Shown in pieces: positions 6,595 to 12,362 of a stretch of 12,362 bases of DNA (position 1 is the first letter of the stretch; every line of letters starts with the position of its first letter). The stretch is taken from contig QNCQ01000026.1 of the NCBI GenBank assembly GCA_003645825.1, positions 1 to 12,362 on the forward strand, in the 5' to 3' direction. A model generated the notes under the pieces. It did no database searches, was not told the origin of the DNA, and saw nothing but the letters and a program-made list of their open reading frames with translations. The position numbers were made by a program, and so were the translations under genes. The DNA is from Fidelibacterota bacterium. GTDB taxonomy: Bacteria > Fidelibacterota > UBA2242 > B5-G15.

Positions 6595-7518
6595 ATGGTG
6601 GTGGCATGTTATTTGAATAAAAATTTATGGAAGAGAATGGGTACTGAGAAGGTGAATGAATATATTACCAGGATACAGGAATTAAAGAATTTGCCGACCC
6701 TTCCGATTATTGCGACGGAGATACTCAGGATTGTCAGGGAGGATAGGCTGTCGGTAAACCAGATGCTTCCAGTGATAGAGAAAGATCCTCCGCTTGCTAT
6801 GAAAATTCTTCATATTGCGAATTCTGCCTACTATGGGGTCAGGCGTGAGATAAAATCTCTCAGGAATGCTATTGTTATGTTAGGGCTGAATGAAATAAGC
6901 CGAATTGCTCTTGCTTTTTCCGTGATAAGGGTTTTGTCGCCAAAAGATGGGGAAATAGACTGGAGAGATCTCTGGAGACATTCAATTGCGTGTGGTTATA
7001 TTGCGCAGATTATTGCAGAAAGGGTGGGTTTAGGGATTTATGATGGGCTGTATTCGCTGGGTTTGCTGCATGATGTAGGGAAGATAATTTTATACAAGGT
7101 GGACAGCGATAATTACCTCAAGATGTTTGAGGAAATTAAGAATGGCTCTGGGGAAGATTGTGAGATGAAGTATTTCGGTTTGACGCATGAAGAGGCAGGG
7201 GAAATTGTAGCGAGTAAGTGGAAATTACCGGTGGAATTTGTCACTGTCATTGGCCATCACCATAATGTAGATGGGATTGACGATGAAAAGCTGAAGGATA
7301 TTGCAGCGATAATAAACATTGCGGATTATTTGACCTACCTTATTGATATGAACTTTGCGAGTACGGAGACAGTGGAGAGTATTGAAATGCTATCTGGTTG
7401 GAAATGTTTGTCAGCTAAGTTTGATTTTATAAGAGATTTGACCTCTGAAAGTGTAAAGGATGAGGTAAGGTCCAATTTGGTGAGGATTAAAGAACTGATA
7501 ATGCAGGAGGAGATATAG
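6595..7518 (+). CDS. HDOD domain protein, second copy
   Basis: Up to 307 residues, forming one HDOD domain from about residue 22. LKNLPTLPIIATEIL opens the domain and PPLAMKILHIANSAYYG follows, as in the first copy. HD-type ligands are present: H129 (WRHS), H159-D160 (LHDVGK), H198 (THEEAG), the GHHH run at 220-223 and D244 in NIAD. The histidine before the last Asp in the first copy (HIAD) is an asparagine here. A roughly 40-residue C-terminal stretch has no recognised motif. The start is uncertain: ATG 6595 gives an atypical MVVACYLNKN leader with no good ribosome-binding site. TTG 6613, ATG 6637 and GTG 6652 are alternatives, the last two fitting the family's usual beginning better. It sits one base before a cheY, mirroring the first HDOD-CheY pair. 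Confidence 0.9.
   Translation: MVVACYLNKNLWKRMGTEKVNEYITRIQELKNLPTLPIIATEILRIVREDRLSVNQMLPVIEKDPPLAMKILHIANSAYYGVRREIKSLRNAIVMLGLNEISRIALAFSVIRVLSPKDGEIDWRDLWRHSIACGYIAQIIAERVGLGIYDGLYSLGLLHDVGKIILYKVDSDNYLKMFEEIKNGSGEDCEMKYFGLTHEEAGEIVASKWKLPVEFVTVIGHHHNVDGIDDEKLKDIAAIINIADYLTYLIDMNFASTETVESIEMLSGWKCLSAKFDFIRDLTSESVKDEVRSNLVRIKELIMQEEI
7505..7510 (+). promoter_or_regulatory. Strong Shine-Dalgarno for the second cheY
   Basis: A perfect AGGAGG, extended to AGGAGGAGA, lies within the last codons of the HDOD gene and ends nine bases before ATG 7520. It is one of the best ribosome-binding sites in the window and suggests high expression of this CheY. Confidence 0.75.
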
Positions 7519-7519
7519 G

Positions 7520-7891
7520 ATGAGTGCTAAGATTTTGGTAGTTGATGACTCTCCTACAATGAGGCGGATAATAATTAATGCTCTTAACAAGATTGGGTAT
7601 TCGGATATTGGGGAAGCATCTAATGGAAAAGAAGCACTTGATACTTTAAGATCTGAAGAATACAAACTTATATTGACAGACTGGAATATGCCCGAGATGA
7701 CCGGAGAGCAATTTGTCAGGGAGCTTATGCAGGATGAAAAGTTGAAAAGTATTCCTGTTATAATGGTGACCACTCGTGGTATGAAGGAAGATGTTATCAC
7801 TGCCGTTAAACTAGGTGTGAGGGGGTACATAGTGAAACCTTTTACACCGGAGGTCTTGAAAGAGAAGATAGAAGAAGTATTAGGTGCATGA
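7520..7891 (+). CDS. cheY: CheY-type response regulator, second copy
   Basis: A 123-residue receiver, and the closer of the two copies to classical CheY. It has D9-D10 in VVDDSPTMRR, phospho-acceptor D54 in LTDWNMPEMTG, switch T84, Y103 and K106 in GYIVKPFTPE. The DWNMP block with tryptophan after the aspartate is a hallmark of motor-binding CheY. The residue two beyond the switch threonine is R86, whereas the first copy has Glu there; this position is known to influence phosphate lifetime. It is likely the main motor-binding CheY (inference). ATG 7520 follows a perfect AGGAGG. The gene is one base after the second HDOD gene and nine bases before a cheZ-like phosphatase gene, so it is the probable CheZ substrate. 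Confidence 0.95.
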   Translation: MSAKILVVDDSPTMRRIIINALNKIGYSDIGEASNGKEALDTLRSEEYKLILTDWNMPEMTGEQFVRELMQDEKLKSIPVIMVTTRGMKEDVITAVKLGVRGYIVKPFTPEVLKEKIEEVLGA

Positions 7892-7900
7892 GGTTAAATC

Positions 7901-8536
7901 ATGGGTAAGAAAGATAGTTTTGGAGAGATTATTGACAAGATTGAGGAGATGAGAGATTTTTTCCGAATCGGGGATGAAATTGTGCCCTTTTTGAAAGATC
8001 TATTTAGGTTTGTCCGGGACATAATACCTTTGCTTACAGAGGCTACTACTTCCATAAGTGATACCCGGAATAAGATTCCAGATGCTACTGAGCGCATAAT
8101 AGACGTTAATCAAACTACGGAAATGGCTACTCAGGAGATACTCGACCGGCTTGAGAAGATATCGAGCATGGTTGACAGTCTTGGCCTGAGTGATGACCCT
8201 GATAGTGCGGGGAAAGTAGAGAAGATTAAAGATGAACTCATGAATATCACTTATGCTTTACAATTTCAGGATATAACATCCCAGAAGCTAGAACATGCCA
8301 AGAAAATTCTGTCAGCCATTCATGAAAAATTTACGGATCTGTTTGAGAAAATAGGAGGTGTGAAAGTAAAAACCAAGGTAGGAAGGAAAGTGATTTCGGC
8401 GATACATCAAGAGATGGAGAAAGAAGAGCTACAGGCTAAGAGTAAAGAATTTCGGGAAAAGACGGAGGATGAAGTCAGGCATACCACCATTTCTCAGGAG
8501 GATATAGATAACCTTTTTAAAAGTGGGGCTATTTAG
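7901..8536 (+). CDS. cheZ: CheZ-type CheY-P phosphatase
   Basis: The 211 residues match CheZ length (214 in E. coli). CheZ is a long helical dimer that hydrolyses the phosphoryl group of CheY. The active-site helix reads ALQFQDITSQ at 119-128, corresponding to the family's QDFQDLTGQ; D124 and Q128 align with E. coli D143 and Q147. Most of the protein is predicted helical, with coiled-coil character before and after this site. A basic flexible linker (about 150-195) leads to a C-terminal peptide, ISQEDIDNLF (197-206), which fits the CheY-binding tail of CheZ and also resembles the CheY-binding N-terminus of FliM. TGAGGT at 7889-7894 precedes ATG 7901. The gene directly follows the second cheY. 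Overall similarity outside these motifs is weak, as usual for CheZ, so the call rests on motif, length, tail and position. Confidence 0.87.
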   Translation: MGKKDSFGEIIDKIEEMRDFFRIGDEIVPFLKDLFRFVRDIIPLLTEATTSISDTRNKIPDATERIIDVNQTTEMATQEILDRLEKISSMVDSLGLSDDPDSAGKVEKIKDELMNITYALQFQDITSQKLEHAKKILSAIHEKFTDLFEKIGGVKVKTKVGRKVISAIHQEMEKEELQAKSKEFREKTEDEVRHTTISQEDIDNLFKSGAI

Positions 8537-8538
8537 AT

Positions 8539-8781
8539 ATGGAGAATTCGGTGCATGACTTTCATAGTCTTCTTGATGAGGAAGAAAAGAAATCTGTGAA
8601 AGATAGGGTACTGAAGAGGGTAAAGGTAAATCCAGCGAAAAAGAAAGTTATCTCGTATGATTCCAGAGAGGAAAAGGAGGAACGGGTGGAACCAATTATG
8701 GAAAATGGGCAGATAATCGGGGTCAGATACTTCTGTAAGTGTGGGAATGTTGCAAATATTTTTTTTGAATTTCAGGAGTAG
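8539..8781 (+). CDS. Small hypothetical protein with a C-terminal CxC motif
   Basis: An 80-residue protein I do not recognise as a named family. The N-terminal half is highly charged and probably disordered, with a helix around DEEEKKSVKDRVLKRVKV (13-30). The C-terminal third looks like a compact beta element: EPIMENGQIIGVRYFCKCG (51-69) followed by a hydrophobic strand ending FFEFQE. Its only two cysteines, C66 and C68, form CKCG, half of a zinc-ribbon or iron-binding site, so metal would require dimerisation or a partner. It lies 2 bases after cheZ and 8 bases before fapA, well inside the operon, which supports it being a real gene. A role in flagellar or chemotaxis assembly with FapA is possible but inferred only from position. 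ATG 8539 has a modest GGGG at 8525-8528. Confidence 0.78.
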   Translation: MENSVHDFHSLLDEEEKKSVKDRVLKRVKVNPAKKKVISYDSREEKEERVEPIMENGQIIGVRYFCKCGNVANIFFEFQE

Positions 8782-8789
8782 GTGGATTA

Positions 8790-10187
8790 ATGAAGGTCAG
8801 AATAACGGATGATAAGTTAAAAGCATATGTTACAGTAGGAGCAGATGAAAAGTTTCCGAGTAAAGTAGAATTGATGGATGCTTTGTGGAAAGCCGGGGTA
8901 GTTTACGGTATTAAAGAGGATGTAATAAAGAAGATCCTGAGCGAGAAACGCCCTGTAGGAGATGTTCTGATAGCTGAGGGGAAAGCACCGGTACCGGGTG
9001 AAGATGCCAAACTGATCTGGTACATTGATATCTCTATGAGACCGGTTGTGAATGATGGGGAAATTGTTGACCTGCGAAAACTTAAACTGTTTGAATATGT
9101 TACCAAAGGACAGGAACTTGTGAGTAAGCTTCCAGGCACTAAAGGCACTCCCGGGAAAGCAGTAACGGGAGAGGATATAATAATTCCTGGAAGGGATGTT
9201 CAGCTTCCTGGTGGTAAGAATACAACCATCTCTGCGGATGGCCTGACTCTCTATGCGGATGTTTCCGGGTATGCCTATTTGAAAGATGGTAGAGTCTGTG
9301 TTGATGATATTATCGTTGTTAGAAATGTTGATTATAGTAGTGGTAATATAAAGTTTAGTGGTTCGGTGAAGGTGGAAGAAGATGTGCGACCTGGGTTTAT
9401 GGTGGAAGCTGAGGGGACTGTTGATATAGGTGGGAATGTGGAAGCTGCTTTTATTACTTCCAGAGAGGGAGATGTCATTGTAAAGCTGGGAGTAGTAGGA
9501 AGAGGCAAAGCTAGGATAGTAGCTGGCAAGGGCGTTAGGTGTGGGTATATTCAAGATGCCAGGATTAAGGCAAAGGGAGATGTTGTCGTTGATAGGTATA
9601 TAATTAACTCAAGCGTGGTATGTGGAGGTAATGTAATTGTCGGTACTAAAGGAGGGATAATCAGGGGTGGAAAGGTTTTCTCTCAGGAGTCAATAGTAGC
9701 TGACGAGATCGGGGGTGAGCAGGGTATTCTAACAGAAGTTGGAATTAGCTCACCTGAGTTCTATGAAGCTGAGGCTAAGAGAAGCAGATATGTCAAACAG
9801 GAAGAGGAACTGCGTGGGAAAATATCTCTTCTGAAAAAGAAAATAGCTTTTCTGGAGCTACTGAAGGAAAGAGCTCCCTCGATCTCGGAGGCGAAGATAA
9901 AGGAGTTGAAGGAATCTCTTGACAAACTGAAGGAGCTTGAGGTTGAGCTCAGGAGGCTTGTAGAGAAAGAAAAAGAAGATGTAGGCATAGATAAAGAGGA
10001 AGCTTCTGCTAAATGTGTTGTTGTAAAAGGTTTTCTGCATCGGAATGTCATACTTACCTTTGGGAATTACCAGCATATTACCACCAAAAAGTATGAAGGA
10101 GTGAAAGTTTATAGGGTCGGGGATGAGATCATATTTGAAAAATTGAATAAGGAGGAAGGTAAGGCTGATGGAGAAGGGGAAAGTTAA
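8790..10187 (+). CDS. fapA: FapA/DUF342 family protein
   Basis: A 465-residue protein of the DUF342 family, called flagellar assembly protein A (FapA) after the Vibrio member linked to flagellation. The N-terminal domain covers about 1-170 and includes the family blocks VVYGIKEDVIKKIL (37-50), KLPGTKGTPGKAVTGEDI (113-130) and SADGLTLYADVSGYAY (148-163). A glycine/valine-rich repeat region at about 176-320 should form a right-handed beta-helix similar to that of MinC C-terminal domains. A strong coiled coil spans about 328-398, and a short beta-rich tail (408-450) closes the protein. No signal peptide or membrane segment is visible, so it is cytoplasmic. The molecular role is unsettled, with spatial or polar organisation of the flagellum commonly suspected. 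It follows the small CxC gene by 8 bases and overlaps the next gene by 20 bases. Confidence 0.93.
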   Translation: MKVRITDDKLKAYVTVGADEKFPSKVELMDALWKAGVVYGIKEDVIKKILSEKRPVGDVLIAEGKAPVPGEDAKLIWYIDISMRPVVNDGEIVDLRKLKLFEYVTKGQELVSKLPGTKGTPGKAVTGEDIIIPGRDVQLPGGKNTTISADGLTLYADVSGYAYLKDGRVCVDDIIVVRNVDYSSGNIKFSGSVKVEEDVRPGFMVEAEGTVDIGGNVEAAFITSREGDVIVKLGVVGRGKARIVAGKGVRCGYIQDARIKAKGDVVVDRYIINSSVVCGGNVIVGTKGGIIRGGKVFSQESIVADEIGGEQGILTEVGISSPEFYEAEAKRSRYVKQEEELRGKISLLKKKIAFLELLKERAPSISEAKIKELKESLDKLKELEVELRRLVEKEKEDVGIDKEEASAKCVVVKGFLHRNVILTFGNYQHITTKKYEGVKVYRVGDEIIFEKLNKEEGKADGEGES

Positions 10188-11514
10188 AGTATTAGCCATA
10201 GATGATGAGAAATTGATTCTTGACCAGTTGAGGTATTTTTTATCAGAGAGTGGATTTGACGTGGAAGCTACGGATGACTCAAAGTATGCGATGAAACTTC
10301 TTGAAGAAAGGGATTTTGATATAGTATTAACTGATCTTGTAATGCCGGAAATTACAGGGATGGATATAGTAAAAAAGGTTAAAGATTTGGGTAAAGATTC
10401 TCTGGTGATCATTATCACAGGGTTTGCTACTACAGATAGTGCTATTGAAGCTATAAAGTATGGTGTTTATGATTATGTAAGAAAACCATTCAATTTAAAG
10501 GAATTGCTTGCCATTCTTAACAGGGCAGCTGAGAAGCTATTCTTGCAGAGGGAAAATATTGCCCTTAACAGGAAAATCAAAGAAATGCTGGAGGTAATAA
10601 CCACACTTTATGAGATAAGTTCTATTTTGTATCAGGTTGATGATTTGGAGCTGGCTAAATCGATGATTATGGATACTCTTTCGGAAGGAATTAAAGCGAA
10701 AAAGGTTGCGCTTTTCCTTCCACGGGGGGAGTATTTTTCCATAGATGGAGCTATTGGACTGGGTGAGAGATTCTGTAAGGTTTTTCGGCTGAGGGAAGGA
10801 GAAAAGATTGACGGGAAGATAGTGGGTAGTGATAGTATTATAGTGCTGGAGAAGGTAGATAAGAATACGGTTATAGGAGAGGAAAAACTTGACATTGATG
10901 AAAAGTTTGGGATGTCGTTTATAGTTCCGATAAAATATATGGACATGCTCTACGGCTTCATTGGTGTGTTTGATATTGATACTGAAGGACTTTTTTCCGT
11001 TGAAGATAAAATGAAGTTGTGGAACATTGTTTCTACTCAGATTGCTCCGGTATTTGGGAGAGTTGTGGATAAGGGGCGAAAAGACGTTCACCGTGAGGGA
11101 ATTCTGGAAAATATAATACAAGAGAAGGTAGATGGTGCCAGAGAGATTGGTGTTACCGTTTCGTTTTTATATGTGCGAGTTGTGCCAAAGGATGTTCCGG
11201 AGAGAGGGCTTCGCATAAGGCAGTTACGTTCCAGGTTGGAGTCGCTGATAAGGACAAAGCTGACCGGCGAGGTGGAGATTGTTGCTCAGAATTTCGATTC
11301 CTTTCTGGTTATGGTTTCCGGGGGTAATCCTGTTGAGCTGGAGTTGAAGCTTGAAGAGATCAAAGGGATTGTGGAAACGGGATATATCTCTGGTGAGACT
11401 GGAGCTGTAACGTTTGTGTATGGGATGGCGACCTATCCCACCGATGGTCTGGAAGCCGGTGAGATCATAGCTCGTCTGGAAGATTCTGTTTTACACTCTA
11501 TGGTGCTTAGGTGA
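10168..11514 (+). CDS. Response regulator with receiver, GAF-like and degenerate GGDEF domains
   Basis: A 448-residue protein in three parts. The receiver (1-120) has D12-D13, phospho-acceptor D56 in LTDLVMPEITG, T84 and K106 in RKPFN, all intact. A helical linker (120-145) leads to a GAF-like domain (about 146-300), recognised by LYEISSILYQVDDLELA and the late VPIKYMDMLYGFIGVFDID and FSVEDKMKLWNIVSTQIA blocks. The C-terminal region (about 328-445) follows a GGDEF fold: an early strand VSFLYVRV, then VEIVAQNFDSFLVMVS where active enzymes have the GGDEF loop, and finally VYGMATYPTDGLEAGEIIARLED. The signature is replaced by NFDSF (375-379), so cyclic-di-GMP synthesis is not expected. GGAGG at 10151-10155 lies 12 bases before ATG 10168, which is inside the end of fapA. 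The output may be binding rather than catalysis (inference). Confidence 0.85.
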   Translation: MEKGKVKVLAIDDEKLILDQLRYFLSESGFDVEATDDSKYAMKLLEERDFDIVLTDLVMPEITGMDIVKKVKDLGKDSLVIIITGFATTDSAIEAIKYGVYDYVRKPFNLKELLAILNRAAEKLFLQRENIALNRKIKEMLEVITTLYEISSILYQVDDLELAKSMIMDTLSEGIKAKKVALFLPRGEYFSIDGAIGLGERFCKVFRLREGEKIDGKIVGSDSIIVLEKVDKNTVIGEEKLDIDEKFGMSFIVPIKYMDMLYGFIGVFDIDTEGLFSVEDKMKLWNIVSTQIAPVFGRVVDKGRKDVHREGILENIIQEKVDGAREIGVTVSFLYVRVVPKDVPERGLRIRQLRSRLESLIRTKLTGEVEIVAQNFDSFLVMVSGGNPVELELKLEEIKGIVETGYISGETGAVTFVYGMATYPTDGLEAGEIIARLEDSVLHSMVLR

Positions 11515-12077
11515 TGGAAAAAAGGTTTGTTATATGTGTAAAAGATAAATACCTGGAACAGATTTTAAATCATGCTATAGCTGAAGCGGGATATAGTCCA
11601 ATTAGCAAAAGCAAGGATGATCTAAACAATGCTTTTGAAGCTAAAGTGGCTACCCTATTGTTTATTTCCTTAGATTTTGTGGATAAAGGATTGTGGGACT
11701 CGTTGACTGTCCGGCGGGAAGGAGTTTTTGAAGTAGCGGTTGCGTGCCCGATTTCTCAGGTAGACGAGGCTGGGAAGCTGGTTGAGATGGGGATGGTTGA
11801 TTACCCGATTGTAGAACCTGTGAGATCAGAAGTTGTTGCAAGTGTGATAAGAAGTTTTCTTAAGGGATGTGCTTTACATGAAGAGATTGTGAAAAAAGAG
11901 GGGATCATTGATAGGCTGGAGACAGAAAATGCTCATCTGAGGATGGAACTGGAGAAACTTGTACCACGTGAGAAGTTAAGAAAAAGCATCCCTTACGAGG
12001 TTTACAAAAGAGTGAACTCCGAGAGAGGGCTATTTGCAAAGGCTTACGAGAGAAACAAAGAAGAATCTTCCTCTTGA
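11514..12077 (+). CDS. Degenerate receiver protein with C-terminal coiled coil
   Basis: A 187-residue protein of unknown function. The first about 118 residues follow a receiver fold: FVICVKDKY replaces the usual acidic pair, D54 in FISLDF sits at the phospho-acceptor position, C78 falls where the switch Thr/Ser should be, and the conserved Lys-Pro is Glu-Pro (E101-P102) in DYPIVEPVR. Normal phosphorylation is therefore doubtful. A helix with coiled-coil character follows (about 120-150, rich in Glu, Leu and Ile), then a basic segment PREKLRKSIPYEVYKR and a charged tail ending EESSS. The A of ATG 11514 is the last base of the preceding stop (TGATG); GTG 11511 would add one residue. Tight linkage suggests that it works with the upstream receiver-GAF protein, perhaps as a scaffold, but this is inference. 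It is the last gene before an 81-base gap. Confidence 0.8.
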   Translation: MEKRFVICVKDKYLEQILNHAIAEAGYSPISKSKDDLNNAFEAKVATLLFISLDFVDKGLWDSLTVRREGVFEVAVACPISQVDEAGKLVEMGMVDYPIVEPVRSEVVASVIRSFLKGCALHEEIVKKEGIIDRLETENAHLRMELEKLVPREKLRKSIPYEVYKRVNSERGLFAKAYERNKEESSS

Positions 12078-12158
12078 CTGAACCAGGGGTAGGAAAATAT
12101 TTCCATAATTAAATAAAACTTTTAAATTAGATGCGGTTATTGTCTGAGTAGGTCTGGT
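12078..12158 (+). promoter_or_regulatory. AT-rich gap that may hold a promoter
   Basis: This 81-base stretch is the longest non-coding sequence in the window. A TTGACT at 12074-12079 overlaps the previous stop codon, and ATATTT (12097) or CATAAT (12104-12109) are candidate -10 elements, but the spacings are 17 with a poor -10 or 24 with a good one. A small inverted repeat, GGAAA-ATA-TTTCC, lies at 12092-12104 and could be an operator. No T-tailed hairpin is present, so no terminator is called. I see no sigma-54 GG-N10-GC or clear sigma-28 element. A new transcription start here is possible but weakly supported. Confidence 0.25.
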
Positions 12159-12362
12159 ATGAAGCGAAGGAAAAAGTTGCTAGTTGTTGAAGATGACTAT
12201 AGTATGCGTACAATACTTAAGGAGGCGCTTGTGGAAGCGGGGTATGATGTTTCTGATGCTAAGGATGGTAAGGATGCTCTGGAAATGCTTGGGGAATCTG
12301 AGTATGATCTGGTTATTACAGACCTGATGATGCCGCGAGTTGATGGCATGAAACTTCTGGAA
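12159..12362 (+). CDS. Response regulator, 3'-truncated by the window edge
   Basis: The first 68 residues of a receiver domain. It begins MKRRKKLLVVEDDYSMR, with the acidic residues at 11-13, and reaches the phospho-acceptor D55 in VITDLMMPRVDG. The frame is open to the last base. ATG 12159 is preceded by GAGTAGG about 7 bases upstream, and the upstream ATG at 12131 stops after six codons. The TDLMMPRVDG block is typical of regulators with AAA+ and DNA-binding output domains, but single receivers also have it, so the output cannot be decided here. It follows an 81-base gap and may belong to a separate transcript. Confidence 0.92.
   Translation, partial: MKRRKKLLVVEDDYSMRTILKEALVEAGYDVSDAKDGKDALEMLGESEYDLVITDLMMPRVDGMKLLE

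Noticed and set aside
3804..7518. HD-GYP cyclic-di-GMP phosphodiesterases
   Set aside because: The HD ligands are there, but the GYP segment is absent and the N-terminal blocks are those of HDOD proteins.
8817..9554. Long open frame on the - strand (245 codons) opposite fapA
   Set aside because: It lies wholly within fapA, which has clear family motifs. Its translation is rich in Ser, Tyr and His with no recognisable domain, as expected for an antisense shadow.
9858..10418. Open frame on the - strand (186 codons) across the fapA end and the next gene
   Set aside because: It covers two well-supported + strand genes and has low-complexity Ser/Phe/Ile composition with no domain.
12092..12104. 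Terminator hairpin GGAAA-ATA-TTTCC after the last operon gene
   Set aside because: Only five pairs with a three-base loop and no T tract; at most a small operator-like repeat.
1..12362. Mobile elements, CRISPR arrays, tRNA or rRNA genes
   Set aside because: Gene spacing is too tight for any of these, and no direct-repeat array, transposase motif, terminal inverted repeat or RNA-gene signature was seen.

Overview
This window is almost wall-to-wall protein-coding DNA, with every gene on the + strand. It is a slice of a large chemotaxis and signal-transduction operon: the 3' part of a methyl-accepting chemotaxis protein (MCP), then cheR, an orphan receiver-DHp protein, a lone receiver, cheD, an HDOD protein, cheY, cheX, cheB, a second HDOD protein, a second cheY, a cheZ-type phosphatase, a small CxC protein, fapA (DUF342), a receiver-GAF-degenerate GGDEF protein, a degenerate receiver with a coiled coil, and the 5' end of another response regulator. 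No RNA gene, insertion sequence, CRISPR array or long repeat was seen.

The base composition is moderately AT-rich (roughly 40% GC by eye). Shine-Dalgarno sequences of the AGGAGG type and GTG starts are common, and the coding strand is purine-rich. CheZ suggests a Gram-negative flagellated bacterium. CheD and CheX together are more typical of deep-branching bacteria, spirochaetes, Thermotogota and Firmicutes. The mix suggests a Desulfobacterota- or Nitrospirota-like lineage, or a candidate phylum, but the window holds no taxonomic marker and I do not assign it.

Layout. 1-3807 is the adaptation part: the MCP with tandem HAMP units, the methyltransferase CheR, two small phosphotransfer proteins and the deamidase CheD. 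3804-6550 is HDOD protein, CheY, CheX, CheB. After the largest gap inside the operon (44 bases, holding an imperfect hairpin), 6595-8536 repeats the order HDOD protein, CheY, phosphatase, now with CheZ. 8539-12077 holds the small CxC protein, FapA and two signalling proteins with degenerate domains. An 81-base AT-rich gap then precedes another response regulator that runs off the end.

How the genes work together: CheR and CheB add and remove methyl groups on the MCP, and CheD deamidates receptor glutamines. Two CheY proteins probably carry phosphoryl groups to the motor, and each has a different phosphatase immediately downstream. The kinase CheA and the coupling protein CheW are not in the window and must be encoded elsewhere. 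Eight receiver or receiver-like domains occur here without one ATP-binding kinase domain. The most unusual points are the repeated HDOD-CheY-phosphatase module with two unrelated phosphatase families, the kinase-less receiver-DHp protein, the FliM-like tail on CheZ, the degenerate GGDEF domain, and an abrupt codon-usage patch inside the MCP signalling domain.
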